Origin: Rubricoccus sp963708165
GTDB taxonomy: Bacteria; Bacteroidota; Rhodothermia; Rhodothermales; Rubricoccaceae
Assembly (NCBI GenBank): GCA_963708165.1
Contig: OY970187.1
Location: forward strand, 1,674,001 to 1,738,000
Length of the DNA stretch: 64,000 nucleotides
Direction of reading: 5' to 3'
A program made the translations under genes and the position numbers. Below are positions 15,131 through 25,113 of this stretch, piece after piece; position 1 is the stretch's first letter; every line of letters starts with the position of its first letter. The notes under the pieces were generated by a model. It was not told the origin of the DNA. It made no database searches and worked only from the letters and a program-made list of their open reading frames with translations.

Positions 15131-16336
15131 CTAGGAAGAGAGAGAAGCAGGCTCGATGGAGAGCTCTGGAGTGACACGCCCCTGTACAACAGAAAACGCA
15201 GAGTGCTCCGGAGCAGAAAAATCGATCTGGCCTTCGAAAGGCTCAGAGCGTGCCGCGGTGATCAGACTTTGCCCGAGAGCATCGGACGTGAGGAGGTCGA
15301 GCACGGCCTGAGTGCGCCCTGGATCGAGCGCGCCGAATACGTCATCGAGTAAGAAGAGCGGCGGTTCGTCTAAATGCTCGCGCAGGAAAAGGCCCGTCGC
15401 GACACGGAGCGCGAGACCTAGAGTACGGTGCTGTCCCTGCGAAGCGTACGGCCGCACATCGAAGCCGTCAAGTTGCAGCGTCACTTCGTCCAAGTGAGGT
15501 CCGACGAGAGTGCGGCCTGTCTCGCGTTCCCGGCGTGCGACGCGGGCAAGCGCGTGACGGAACGCCTCCATGTCGGCCTCTGGCGCCACCGCGCCGGCCG
15601 TCTCTCCGTCCGCCTCGCCAGAGGCCTCTGGCGTCAGGGGAGCGACCGATGGTGCGTACGTGGCAGATGGCTCCTCCCCCGTCGCATGAAGGAGGCGGTA
15701 CGCTTCCAAGAGGTAGCCAGAGAGGCGCTCGATGAAGCGGCGGCGCCGACTGACGATGCGGGAGCCGAGCGTGGCCAGTTCTTCGTTCCAGGCCTCCATC
15801 GTGCCTGGCGCGAGGCGCGCACCGCGACGCACCTGAAGGAGCAGAGCATTCCTCTGCTTTAGCGCACGCCGGTACTTGAGCAGGTCGTCCAGGTAAACCG
15901 GGTAGGCCTGGCTCAGCGTCTGGTCCAGAAAGCGCCGACGCTCCGTAGGCCCACCATCGGTAAGCAAGTGGTCGGCGGGCGAGAGAACGACGACGGGAAC
16001 ACGACCGACGAGATCGGCAAGGCGCTCCAAAGGCGAGCCGTTGATGAACGCGCGCTTCCCCTCTCCTGGGAGCAATGCCAACCGGACCTTCAGTGCAGAC
16101 CGGTGCTCCCCTTCGAACTGTCCTTCGACCTCGAAAAACGCCTCCCCCCGGCGCACGGCGTGGGCATCCGTGGAGGTCAGGAAACTCTTGCTGAGGCACA
16201 GATAGTGGACGGCCTCTAGGAGGTTTGTCTTGCCCGCACCGTTGGGGCCTACGAAGAGATTGACACCGGGCGAGAGGTCGAGAACGGTCTCCGCGTGAGC
16301 GCGGAACGAATGGAGGCGGAGAGAGCGAAGATGCAT
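15131..16336 (-). CDS. recF: DNA replication and repair protein RecF
   Basis: The 401-residue ATPase starts MHLRSLRLHSFRAHAE and has the Walker A GPNGAGKTNLLEA (~31-43), the signature ASQGQHRTLGLALR and the Walker B LFLLDDVFGALD near residue 340. RecF loads RecA at gaps with RecO and RecR and often sits near the replication origin. Residues ~235-260 (PEASGEADGETAG...APEA) are a low-complexity insertion encoded by several copies of the iterated repeat, absent from typical RecF. It heads a minus-strand unit with the M48 protease. No dnaA or dnaN is in the window. Confidence 0.95.
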   Translation of the reverse strand: MHLRSLRLHSFRAHAETVLDLSPGVNLFVGPNGAGKTNLLEAVHYLCLSKSFLTSTDAHAVRRGEAFFEVEGQFEGEHRSALKVRLALLPGEGKRAFINGSPLERLADLVGRVPVVVLSPADHLLTDGGPTERRRFLDQTLSQAYPVYLDDLLKYRRALKQRNALLLQVRRGARLAPGTMEAWNEELATLGSRIVSRRRRFIERLSGYLLEAYRLLHATGEEPSATYAPSVAPLTPEASGEADGETAGAVAPEADMEAFRHALARVARRERETGRTLVGPHLDEVTLQLDGFDVRPYASQGQHRTLGLALRVATGLFLREHLDEPPLFLLDDVFGALDPGRTQAVLDLLTSDALGQSLITAARSEPFEGQIDFSAPEHSAFSVVQGRVTPELSIEPASLSS

Positions 16337-16867
16337 GGTTGCAGGTGTACCGCTGAGGCCTCTGGCGGTTCATCGGGCTCAGTCCCATGCCATCGCCATT
16401 CTCGCAGTGGCTACTACCTAGAGGTGCGAGGGCTCCGGTGCCGCAGCGCTCGGCGTACTGTTCCTCATCGCCATTGCGAGTGTTCTCAATCGCCAGAGGC
16501 CCTGCATTTCGCAGCGAGGAAGTAATGGGGCTGCAGTACGTCGTGGGAGCCGCTGGCGCCACAGGCGCTCCGGCAACGCTCTTGCCTGTCGACGACCACG
16601 CAACCGTCGAGGTGGGGGATCGCCTCCGCGAAACCCTCGCCAGAGGCCTTAGCGAAGACTGAGCGCTGCAGCAGGCGCAGGTGGAGTACCTAAGCGCACT
16701 CGGGGCTAACCGCTCGCCCGTTCTACTGGGCGGGCGCGGTGCAGACAGGCGATACGTCCCCGCTTGCCATGCCGCATCCGGCAGAGCGCGAGGCCTGAGT
16801 AGCTTGCTGGCGGCGGAGGCGCTCCGCGGTTCGGTAGCTTGGTGGCTCACCCACCGTCACCGCGTTC
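16337..16867. other. 531-bp intergenic region between divergent recF and murQ
   Basis: No convincing gene is seen; candidate reading frames are short and Arg-rich. It holds three repeat copies, a 9-bp GC-rich stem (CGCTCGCCC 16711-16719 with GGGCGGGCG 16728-16736) without a T-run, and a -7-like element before murQ. There are no DnaA boxes matching TTATCCACA, so it does not look like oriC. Confidence 0.6.
16835..16842 (+). promoter_or_regulatory. Putative -7 box (TAGCTTGG)
   Basis: TAGCTTGG ends 25 bp before the GTG start of murQ, matching the TAnCTTnG pattern. A TTG at 16804-16806 is too far upstream for a normal -33 element. Confidence 0.4.
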
Positions 16868-17812
16868 GTGTCTGATCCCCTCCTGTTCGAGCAACTCCAG
16901 AAGCTGACCACCGAGAAGCGAAACCCGAAGTCGATGAACATCGACGTGGCGCCTCTGGCGGAAGTGCTGAGCATCATCCACGAAGCGGACCGCGAGGCCA
17001 TCGCGTCGGTCACGCCAGAGCTCCCACACGTGGAAAAGGCGGTCGAGATCCTTGTGGAGGCGTTCCAGAACGGCGGACGCCTCTTCTATGCTGGTGCCGG
17101 AACGAGTGGTCGGCTGGGTGTGCTTGATGCCTCCGAGTGCCCACCCACATTCGGGACCGATCCCGAGCAGTTTCAAGGCCTCATCGCGGGAGGGCGAAAG
17201 GCCATGTTTCGCGCACAGGAGGGCGCCGAGGATCACGAGTCGTACGGCGCCGACGCGGTCAACGAAGCGGGCGTGACCGCAAAGGACGTGGTGTGCGGCA
17301 TCGCGGCCAGCCGCCGGACGCCCTACGTCGCAGGGGCCGTGCAACGTGCCAAGGAGATCGGCGCGCGAACGCTGTTCGTGACCTGCAACCCTCGCGATGC
17401 CTTCGAGGCATCAGACCTGAACGCCATTACTGACGTGTCGATGTGCGCCGACGTTGGCCCCGAGGTCATCATGGGATCCACGCGCATGAAAAGCGGAACG
17501 GCCACCAAGGTGATCCTCAACATGCTCTCGACCGCCAGCATGGTACGTATGGGGAAGGTCTACCAGAACATGATGGTTGACTTGCAAATGACCAACGCCA
17601 AGCTTGTCGAGCGCTCGCGGCGCATCGTCATGACGGCCTCTGGCGTGGACTACGACGAAGCAGGCGCCACGCTCGACGCGGCCGGAGGGCACGTCAAAAC
17701 GGCCCTCGTGATGCTGCTCGCCGACGTGGATGCCGAGGCAGCCCGCCAGAGGATCGAGACAGGAGGCGGCTTCGTGCGCCACGCCATCCAAGGCACTTCG
17801 CCAGAGGCCTGA
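16868..17812 (+). CDS. murQ: N-acetylmuramic acid 6-phosphate etherase
   Basis: The 314-residue protein has the SIS-domain signatures of MurQ: RLFYAGAGTSGRLGVLDASECPPTFG (~72-97), a Glu in FRAQEGAED, and GSTRMKSGTATKVILNMLSTASM (~202-224). It cleaves the lactyl ether of MurNAc-6-phosphate to give GlcNAc-6-phosphate and D-lactate in the cytoplasm. It should act after AnmK, which is also in this window at 55.1 kb, so this strain has two steps of peptidoglycan recycling here. The GTG start at 16868 is supported by the family N-terminus. The C-terminus ends TSPEA at a repeat copy. Confidence 0.95.
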   Translation: MSDPLLFEQLQKLTTEKRNPKSMNIDVAPLAEVLSIIHEADREAIASVTPELPHVEKAVEILVEAFQNGGRLFYAGAGTSGRLGVLDASECPPTFGTDPEQFQGLIAGGRKAMFRAQEGAEDHESYGADAVNEAGVTAKDVVCGIAASRRTPYVAGAVQRAKEIGARTLFVTCNPRDAFEASDLNAITDVSMCADVGPEVIMGSTRMKSGTATKVILNMLSTASMVRMGKVYQNMMVDLQMTNAKLVERSRRIVMTASGVDYDEAGATLDAAGGHVKTALVMLLADVDAEAARQRIETGGGFVRHAIQGTSPEA

Positions 17813-17823
17813 CGCCTCTGGCG
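17799..17823 (+). terminator. Repeat-based hairpin spanning the murQ stop codon
   Basis: CGCCAGAGGC (17799-17808) and GCCTCTGGCG (17814-17823) form a perfect 10-bp stem with a 5-nt loop that contains part of the murQ stop codon. There is no T-run, so intrinsic termination is uncertain. It could protect the 3' end or be a simple repeat pair. Confidence 0.4.
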
Positions 17824-17931
17824 CGGCGCCGCTCTCCCCCGGTGCCTGTAACTCAGGGAAACCCTTGACGTGCAGCAACGCGTGCCAGTGACAGAACAGT
17901 CGGCACTGGCGCTGGGTTGATTGCAGCACTC

Positions 17932-18441
17932 ATGATCGCCCTCCTCTCCCTCCTGCTCGTCGCCTCTGCTCCGGCAGACTCGACCGATTCCGCGTCTGCT
18001 CTCGTGCGTGAGGCGGTCGCGCAGTACACCGCACCTCACGCCCGCGTGTCGCAGGCCAGCCAGTGGCGCCTCGCGTGGATCGACGTAAACGACGATGGCC
18101 TGCTAGACGCCGTCGCGCTCGCCGGAGCGCCTGAGTGGTGCGGCTCCGGAGGATGCACCATGCTCGTAATCGAGGCGGTCCCCGAGTTCGACCGCGAAGA
18201 GCTCGGTCCGTACGCCGTCGCCGCGGAGATCGAACTCGTCAGCGAGCCAGTGCGTGTGAGCACGAAGCGCAACGTAGGCTGGTGCGACTTCCTCGTCCAA
18301 AACGAACGTGGGCACGCCGTACGGCTCCAGTTCGACGGCGAGACCTATCCGTTCAGCCCCGCCGAAGGCACGCCAGAGGCGCACGCCGATGCGGCCTCTG
18401 GCGACGACCCGGTCACTGTTCTGTTTGCTGCTCTCGATTAG
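17932..18441 (+). CDS. Secreted hypothetical protein
   Basis: The 169-residue product begins with a signal peptide (MIALLSLLLVASAPADS). The mature part contains WRLAWIDVNDDGLLDAVALAG, an FG-GAP/VCBS-like DxNxDG calcium loop, and a Cys pair in WCGSGGCTMLVIE, suggesting a small disulfide-containing periplasmic protein. An earlier TTG at 17917 would only extend the signal. Similar short proteins in Proteobacteria and Bacteroidota have no known role. It sits between murQ and mfd on the same strand. Confidence 0.7.
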   Translation: MIALLSLLLVASAPADSTDSASALVREAVAQYTAPHARVSQASQWRLAWIDVNDDGLLDAVALAGAPEWCGSGGCTMLVIEAVPEFDREELGPYAVAAEIELVSEPVRVSTKRNVGWCDFLVQNERGHAVRLQFDGETYPFSPAEGTPEAHADAASGDDPVTVLFAALD

Positions 18442-18509
18442 ACGCAGCCGGTTTTCCTTTCCTTTGCGCCGCCGGTCCCGTTATCCGGGTCGGCGGCTTC
18501 TGTGCTGTT

Positions 18510-21500
18510 GTGACGCTATCCGACATTCGCGACCTCGTCGCGGCTCAATCCTCGTTCGACTTCCTCCGCCAGAAGACCGACGGGATGGCTCCGGGCCAGA
18601 TGGTGCGCGTCAAGGGCGCCTCCGGCTCCCTGCCAGCGTTCGCACTCGCAGACATTCTCGATGCCTCTGGCGGCCCGCTCATCGCGCTACTGCCCGAAAG
18701 TGAACAGGCCGACTTTCTGCGCTCAGATCTGGAGCAACTCTTGGGAAGCGACGACCGGGTCCTCTTCTTCCCTCCCACCGGCCACGCGCCGTACGACGCG
18801 GACCAGCTCACCGACTCGCTCCCTCTCGTGCAACGCGCCGACGTGCTCGGCCGCTTGCGCGAAGGCTTTGACGGCATCCTCGTCACGAGCGTTCAGGCGA
18901 TTAGCGAAAAGGTGCCGCCGCCAGAGGCCGTAAGCGAGGAGACGATGTCGATCCGCGTGGGCGACGAGGTCTCGCCAGAGGCGCTGATGGAACGGCTCAC
19001 GGGTCAGGGCTTCGAGCCCGTCGAATTCGTGAGCGAGCCCGGTGAGGTCGCGACGCGCGGCGGCATCCTAGATGTCTACCCGTTCGCCGGAGGCTTCCCG
19101 ATCCGGCTCGAGTTCTTCGGCGACGAGGTCGACGAGATCCGCGAGTTCGACCCTAGCAACCAACTCTCCGTCTCGCGGCAAGATGTGGCCCGATTGATCC
19201 CGAACCTCGGGGAAACGATCGAGCGAATCGGAGAGGGCGCGGTGACGCCTCTGGCGTTTTTACCCGACCATACCCCGTTAGCCACCTTTGATGACGCCCG
19301 AATGCTAGACCTCGCCAGAGGTCTATTCGACTCTGCGACAACGGCTTACGCGGATCGGACCGATAGAGACGACGACACGCCAGAGGCTCCGCCGCACATG
19401 CGCTATTTGAGTGCCGAATCGCTCGAAGAGACCCTTGCTAACCATCCAAGGATCGTCTTCGGCACGTTCGCCTCTGGCGAGGCCGACTACACCGCGGATC
19501 TCGGCGGGAGCCCTCAGCCGGAAGTCGGTGGCGACGTGACGCGGCTGCGCCAGAGGCTCATCGAGCGGCAGGGGCGGTGGACGACGGCGATCCTCTGCGA
19601 CAGCGGCTCGCAGAAAAACCGACTGTTCGAGATTCTGGGGGGCGACCGGGAGATCGGCAAGGAGCCCCCCGCCCTCTTGCTCGTCGAGTCGCTGCACGAG
19701 GGCTTCGAGATCAACAGCGCCAAGCTGGCGGTCTACACCGACCACCAGATTTTCGACCGCTACCACCGGCCATCGGCGCGCAAGAGAAAGCGGGCCTCTG
19801 GCGGCCTGACACTTCGCGATGTACAGGCGCTCAAGCCCGGCGACTTCGTGGTCCACGTGGACTACGGGATCGGCAAGTTTGCGGGGCTGCAGACCATCAC
19901 CGTCCGCGGGCAGAAGCAAGAGTCCGTGCGGCTACTCTTCCGCGAGGGTGACGAGCTGTTCGTCAACGTGGGCGCGCTCCACAAGCTGCACAAGTACACC
20001 GGCAAGGAAGGCCACCAGCCGCGGCTCACCAAGCTGGGCACGGGGGCATGGGAACGGCTCAAGGCGCGCACCAAAAAGCGCGTCAAAGACATCGCGCGAG
20101 ACTTGATCAAGATCTACGCCGCGCGGCGGGCCTCACAGGGCTTCGCTTTTGCAGGAGACCAGATCTGGCAGCGCGAGCTCGAAGCCTCGTTCCAGTTCGA
20201 GGAGACGCCCGATCAGGCGCTCGCCATCGACGCCGTCAAGGAGGACATGGAGAAGCCCATCCCGATGGACCGGCTCGTGTGCGGCGATGTAGGTTTCGGC
20301 AAGACCGAAGTCGCGGTCCGCGCCGCCTTCAAAGCCGTGCAAGACGGCAAGCAAGTCGCCGTCGTTGTGCCGACGACGATCCTGGCGCGGCAGCACGTCG
20401 AGACGTTCAACGCGCGCATGGGCCGCTTCCCGATCAAGATCGCGCAGCTGTCGCGGTTTGTGTCCAAAGAGGACCAGAAGGAAGTAATCAAACAACTCGC
20501 CTCTGGCGAGATCGACATCGTGATCGGGACGCACCGCGTGGTGTCGAAAGACGTAGCGTTCAAAGACCTCGGCCTGCTGATCGTGGACGAGGAGCAGAAG
20601 TTTGGCGTCTCGGTCAAAGAAAAGCTCCGCAAGCTCCGACCCAACGTGGATACGCTCACGCTGACCGCCACGCCCATTCCGCGCACACTTCAGTTCTCCC
20701 TCTTAGGCGCGCGCGACCTCTCGATTATCCAGACCGCACCGCTCAACCGGCAACCGGTCACGACTGAAATACACACATACTCGAAGGACTTGATTCGAGA
20801 CGCTGTGTTGTACGAAGTCGGGCGCGGCGGACAGGTGTTCTTCGTCCATAACCGCGTGCGCGATATCGAGCAAATGGCGGGGATTATTCAGTCCCTCGCG
20901 CCTGACGTGCGCGTGCGGTTTGCTCACGGACAGATGTCGTCTCAGGAATTGGAGCGCATCATGATCGCGTTCATGGATGGCAAGTTCGATGTGCTCGTGA
21001 GCACGACGATCGTGGAAAGCGGCCTGGACGTGTCCAACGCCAACACCATGATCGTCAATCACGCCGAGCGGCACGGTCTTTCGGACCTCCACCAGCTCCG
21101 CGGTCGTGTGGGGCGCAACGATCAGCGCGCGTTTTGCTACCTCATGGTGCCCAGCATCGACGGGCTCACGAAGGAGGCCCGCCAGAGGCTTCAGGCCGTC
21201 GAGGAGTTCTCGGACTTGGGCAGCGGCTTCAACATCTCGATGCGCGACCTCGACATCCGCGGCGCGGGCAACATGCTGGGCGCCGAGCAAAGTGGCTTCA
21301 TCGAGGACGTGGGCTTCGAGACCTACCACAACATCTTGGATGAAGCCGTGCAGGAGCTCCGAGCTGATGAGTTCGCCGAGGTCTTCGCCGATCAGGACGT
21401 AGCGCCACCCGCACCCGAACCGACTGTGGATGTGGACGACGACGTGTTCATCCCCCAAGATTACGTTGCCAACCCGGTCGAGCGCCTGGACCTGTACCGC

Positions 21501-21911
21501 CGCCTGGGCGCCGTCGAAGACGCCTCTGGCGCCGACGCCTTCCGCAGCGAGCTCGCCGACCGCTTTGGCCCCGTCCCCGAGCCCGTCGAGACGCTGCTCA
21601 CGCTCGCGCGGATCAAGCCTCTGGCGCACGACCTGCGCCTGCCGCGCGTGGTGTGGAAAAACGAGCGCCTCTTCCTCACCGTGCCGGATCCCAAAGACGA
21701 CCCCTACTTCCACAACAGGCGCCTGGAACCGTTTATGAACGCTCTCGGCGCCAGCGGCAAGCGGTTCGTAATGAAAGACAGCCGCACGGGCCGTCTCCGC
21801 GCCATCGTGCAAGACATCGCGACGCTGGACGCGGCGGAGACGTTTATCACCGACCTCGCCTCTGGCGTGGCCGAGGCGACCGCGGTGGCGCCAGAGGCAG
21901 AGGTGGCGTGA
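18510..21911 (+). CDS. mfd: Transcription-repair coupling factor Mfd
   Basis: The 1133-residue protein has the full Mfd layout. UvrB-homology N-terminal domains come first (FPPTGHAPYD, TRGGILDVYPF), then the RNA-polymerase-binding CarD-like domain with FVVHVDYGIGKFAGL near residue 450. The translocase motor has Walker A GDVGFGKTEVAVRAAF and VDEEQKFGV, and the TRG/C-terminal domain ends it. Mfd removes RNA polymerase stalled at lesions and recruits UvrA. The GTG at 18510 begins MTLSDIRDL, matching the family start; longer frames run into the preceding gene. Repeat copies are mostly in loops and near the C-terminus. Confidence 0.95.
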   Translation: MTLSDIRDLVAAQSSFDFLRQKTDGMAPGQMVRVKGASGSLPAFALADILDASGGPLIALLPESEQADFLRSDLEQLLGSDDRVLFFPPTGHAPYDADQLTDSLPLVQRADVLGRLREGFDGILVTSVQAISEKVPPPEAVSEETMSIRVGDEVSPEALMERLTGQGFEPVEFVSEPGEVATRGGILDVYPFAGGFPIRLEFFGDEVDEIREFDPSNQLSVSRQDVARLIPNLGETIERIGEGAVTPLAFLPDHTPLATFDDARMLDLARGLFDSATTAYADRTDRDDDTPEAPPHMRYLSAESLEETLANHPRIVFGTFASGEADYTADLGGSPQPEVGGDVTRLRQRLIERQGRWTTAILCDSGSQKNRLFEILGGDREIGKEPPALLLVESLHEGFEINSAKLAVYTDHQIFDRYHRPSARKRKRASGGLTLRDVQALKPGDFVVHVDYGIGKFAGLQTITVRGQKQESVRLLFREGDELFVNVGALHKLHKYTGKEGHQPRLTKLGTGAWERLKARTKKRVKDIARDLIKIYAARRASQGFAFAGDQIWQRELEASFQFEETPDQALAIDAVKEDMEKPIPMDRLVCGDVGFGKTEVAVRAAFKAVQDGKQVAVVVPTTILARQHVETFNARMGRFPIKIAQLSRFVSKEDQKEVIKQLASGEIDIVIGTHRVVSKDVAFKDLGLLIVDEEQKFGVSVKEKLRKLRPNVDTLTLTATPIPRTLQFSLLGARDLSIIQTAPLNRQPVTTEIHTYSKDLIRDAVLYEVGRGGQVFFVHNRVRDIEQMAGIIQSLAPDVRVRFAHGQMSSQELERIMIAFMDGKFDVLVSTTIVESGLDVSNANTMIVNHAERHGLSDLHQLRGRVGRNDQRAFCYLMVPSIDGLTKEARQRLQAVEEFSDLGSGFNISMRDLDIRGAGNMLGAEQSGFIEDVGFETYHNILDEAVQELRADEFAEVFADQDVAPPAPEPTVDVDDDVFIPQDYVANPVERLDLYRRLGAVEDASGADAFRSELADRFGPVPEPVETLLTLARIKPLAHDLRLPRVVWKNERLFLTVPDPKDDPYFHNRRLEPFMNALGASGKRFVMKDSRTGRLRAIVQDIATLDAAETFITDLASGVAEATAVAPEAEVA

Positions 21912-22333
21912 GCGAGCGTCTGCGCGCTGCGCTTGTCTTCGCTGGTGCGGGCGCGCTCGGCGCGACTGTCGGCGCGGCGATCCTGTGGGACCTGATGGGT
22001 CCTCTGGCGGCTGTCTCCGCCGTGGGGCTCGCAGCGGTGAGCGCGGGCGCGGCGGCACTGCTTCTTTCTGGGCCTCTGGTGAGGGCTCGTGCCAGAGGCA
22101 ACCGGCGCCGAGCCGCGCTGCTGGGCGGAGCCGTGACGCTCCTCGCGGTCGGGCTTCTAGCCGTGACCTACGCGGCGTTCGCCGCAGATAGCCTTGCGCT
22201 GTTCGTGCGCGATCTGTGGCTCGTGCTCGAAGCAGGAGCGGTCATGTCGGCCGGCCTGGTACCTCTCGGAGCGGTCACGGGGTGGCTCTACGCCAGAGGA
22301 GCACGCGCGCAGCCTCTGGCGCCAGAGGCGTAG
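21908..22333 (+). CDS. Small integral membrane protein, unknown
   Basis: The 141-residue product overlaps the mfd stop by GTGA, so it is probably translationally coupled. It has about four Ala/Leu/Val-rich transmembrane helices separated by short Arg-rich loops (VRARARGNRRRA). The C-terminus ends QPLAPEA, directly encoded by an 18-bp repeat palindrome before the stop. No family is recognised. Confidence 0.6.
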   Translation: MSERLRAALVFAGAGALGATVGAAILWDLMGPLAAVSAVGLAAVSAGAAALLLSGPLVRARARGNRRRAALLGGAVTLLAVGLLAVTYAAFAADSLALFVRDLWLVLEAGAVMSAGLVPLGAVTGWLYARGARAQPLAPEA

Positions 22334-22406
22334 TGGGATCAGGCACATCGCGCGGCCTCTGGCGGGAGAGTGCACGCGCCGCAGCTCTGGGCGGTAGGTT
22401 CCGCCC

Positions 22407-23875
22407 GTGACAAGCGCCAACGCCCGTCTCGCCTTCCGCCTGCTCGGCCTCGCCGACGCGCCGCTCGCGCCGCGCGAGATGGCCGCGTGCCTGCGCATCA
22501 CGTTCGCGCCGCCGCACGAGCCCGACGCCGAGTTGGACGCCTTCTGCAGAGCGGCTCAAGCGCGCACTGAAGCAGGCTGGCGCGGAGATCGTGCCTTACG
22601 CCAAGGCAGCGAACGAGGCAGGCAAGATCCGCGAGGACACCGTGGTCGTGGAGCAAGGCGAGGGCGCCGACGACGACCTCGCGATTCGCCGCGTGAGCAG
22701 CCTCTACCGCAACCCGCTCGTCGCGCTCTACAACCGCCCCTCCCCCATCGCGCCAGAGGCGGATTTGCAAGCCACGCTAGATGCCATCGTGGGCGTGCTG
22801 GCGTGGAATCTGACGCACACGCCCGTCTTCGTGGAGCCCGACCGCTGGACGGTCTGCACGATGAACGGCGCCGTGATCCGCTGCGGCACCGGCGACGAGT
22901 TCGAGCGCGATGTGCTTGAATCGCTCGTGCCCAAGCTCGCCGCGCAGGTGCGTCCGCCCGACCCCGCGTCGATCACGTTTCGCGAAGGCACGCTCGACCT
23001 CGCGCCTCTGGCGAAGCAGGTAGCGCAGTTCACCGAGGGCTCCCACGCGTGGGCCGAGAGCGGCCTGATGCTCGCGCACACGTCGCTGGACGCGCTGGAG
23101 TACCGCAACCGGTTCTACCGCCGCATCGTGGCCGCGTACCTGGACGAGCGGACGGGCATGAGCTACGGCTTTCTCGCACGCCAATTGCCCGTCGATGTGG
23201 CGCCTGCTCAGCCTCTGGCGGCGGCGCCAGAGGCGATCCGCACGCTGGACTGGAGCGCGGAGCCGCTACGCGAGACCGAGGGCCTCTGGCGCGCGTGTGT
23301 GCGCGTGGGTGGCACGGACTGGCTCGCTCCGGTGCCCGAGGTTTCGGTTCTCTGCACCCGCTCCGGCTGCGAGAAGACGCGCATCGACCCCGAGCGCGAT
23401 CTGGTGCGCCTCACGCTTTCCGAGGGCCGCATTCTCTTCGACACGCCGCCAGAGGCCGCCGGCGCCAAGGCGCGGCCCAGCTACGACACGCTCGCGATTC
23501 TGGCGCACGCCGTCGGCAACGCGCTCGCGGCGTCGGTTTTGCGCGCGCAGAACCCGTCCGATGCGTTTGCCGAGGCTCTCGCGCACGACGGCCTCTCGCT
23601 CGCGCACTGGCACGGCTACCCGGAGGCAGGCGCCACACCCGCAGGCCTTCGCGCTGCACGGCGAGGCCAATCCGCCGGTCTCGTGCAGCACGCCGCAGTC
23701 GGCCGCGTTCGCGCTCGTGGGCAAGCTGGAGGCGCTCGGCACCACACTCGCCTCTGGCGCGCCGTACCTGGGAGACCTGCACGTGGAGCCGCACCATGGC
23801 ACCAACCTCTCGGGGTGCATTTCGCTGGCCGAGGCCGCCGCTTGGGCTGAGCAGCAGCAGGCCGTCGCGGCGTGA
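22407..23875 (+). pseudogene. Unknown conserved-type protein with two frameshifts
   Basis: Three consecutive reading frames make one coherent protein. The first is 22407 to about 22547 (MTSANARLAFRLLGLAD...ELDAF). The second runs to about 23640 (ERLKRALKQAGAEIVPYAKA ... WHGYPEAGATP). The third runs to 23875 (QAFALHGEANPP ... AEQQQAVAA). Amino-acid composition and GC3 stay gene-like on each side, so the frame breaks are single-base indels. I do not recognise the family. The gene overlaps the next by GTGA. Either it is decayed or the consensus has two errors; the second is favoured by the many similar breaks nearby. Confidence 0.6.
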
Positions 23876-24657
23876 TACCGCGCGCCTTTGGCGCCAGAGG
23901 CATGAACCCACTTACGCTCCTCGACGCGTTTACCCAGACGGGATTCCTGCTCGGGTTGGGCGCGGGCCTCGCCGCCAGCCTAGGCGCATGGGCGCACCGC
24001 CGCAGCGATCTGTGGCTCGCGAGCATCGGCGCGGCGGCCGCCATCGCGCTTGTGCTCAACAACAGACTGGCGACCCTGCCGACGCCGCCTCTGGCGCTGG
24101 CCGCGCTCGCCGGAGGCGTGGTGGCGCTGGGTGCCATAGGCGCGTGGTGGCTCGCGCGCGATGCCGGGCCGTGGACGGTCGGCGTGTGCCTCGCGCTGAC
24201 GGCGCTCGGCGTGTGGGGCACCGTCCCCGACACCGAGAACGCGCTCGTCGTACTCGGCGCAGCCTCTGGCGGTGCGCTGGGCGCGTGGCGCATGGCAACC
24301 GCCAGAGGCTCGGGCGCCAGATGGTCGGTCGCGCTCGGCGCGGCACTGGCACTGGCCGCGATGGCCTTCGTCTCGCTTACCGAAGGCCTCGCGCGGCCGT
24401 CCGCGCCCATCGGCGCGCTCGCGACGGTTGGCATCTTTGCGCTCTACCCGCTCGGTGTGCGCCCCTGGCGCCACGTGCCGCCGTGGGCGCTTGTGGCGGT
24501 GCACGTGGCGCTCGTGATCGCGTGCGGCCGCGTGGCCGGGCAAGCATCCGGCGCGGCCGTGGCGGGCATTCTCGCGCTCGTGGCGTTCGCTGGAGGCGCG
24601 GTGGCGCTCTCGGGATTTAGCCGCTGGCGAGACCAGCCGAATCGGCAGAGTCCGTGA
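23872..24657 (+). CDS. Multi-spanning membrane protein, unknown
   Basis: The 261-residue product consists almost entirely of Ala/Leu/Gly/Val-rich transmembrane helices, about eight, with few charged residues. The GTG at 23872 overlaps the upstream stop; an ATG at 23902 (MNPLTLLDAF) is an equally good start. The 3' end overlaps the convergent P-loop gene by 41 bp. No family is recognised. Confidence 0.6.
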   Translation: MIPRAFGARGMNPLTLLDAFTQTGFLLGLGAGLAASLGAWAHRRSDLWLASIGAAAAIALVLNNRLATLPTPPLALAALAGGVVALGAIGAWWLARDAGPWTVGVCLALTALGVWGTVPDTENALVVLGAASGGALGAWRMATARGSGARWSVALGAALALAAMAFVSLTEGLARPSAPIGALATVGIFALYPLGVRPWRHVPPWALVAVHVALVIACGRVAGQASGAAVAGILALVAFAGGAVALSGFSRWRDQPNRQSP

Positions 24658-25109
24658 TCTCGCGCGTGGAACCGCCGCAGCTCGCGAACAGCGTACGGTG
24701 CGCCGCCAGTCCATACTCGTCCTCTCGCGAGGGATAGCTGCGCACCCAGTCCAGCAGAAACGCCAGGCGCTCATCCTGCGCCTCTGGCGACTCGTACTTC
24801 CCTGGCTCCCACGGTCTCCGGCGACAGTGAGCGAGGCACACGTCCACGCCGGGGTTGAGAAACCAGAACTCGGTGCAGAGCGAAGTGGCCACCTCGGCCA
24901 GCCCTGCGTAACTGCCCTCCATCACCCACGACGCGTGCGCGGCATGAAAGTCCTGAACGGCACGCGTGCTCTCCGCCAGAGGCGCCCGCACGCCGGGCTC
25001 AGACCACGCGACAGAGTCTAGATCCAGGTGCGGCAGCGCGAGGTGCGCGCGCAGCGGTCGTCTTGCCCGAGCCGGAGTTGCCCAAGATCACGATGCGTCG
25101 CTCCGGCAC
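24617..25109 (-). pseudogene. P-loop kinase-like NTPase with frameshift
   Basis: The N-terminal part from a GTG at 25109 reads RRIVILGNSGSGKTT, a Walker A motif. The frame then shifts near 25050-25056, after which the other frame reads LRAHLALPHLDLDSVAWSEPG and continues WVMEGSYAG, WFLNPGVDVCLAHCRRRPWEPGKY to the stop at 24617. This order matches the small adenylate-kinase-like NTPases (FlaR/shikimate kinase-like). As written the protein is broken; one missing base would restore it. Confidence 0.65.
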
Positions 25110-25113
25110 GGGC

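Noticed and set aside
16337..16867. Replication origin upstream of recF
   Set aside because: There are no TTATCCACA-type DnaA boxes and no AT-rich unwinding region, although parS-like sites are nearby.
20703..22058. 451-codon minus-strand frame opposite mfd
   Set aside because: Mfd motifs are unambiguous on the plus strand; the antisense frame has only shadow composition.
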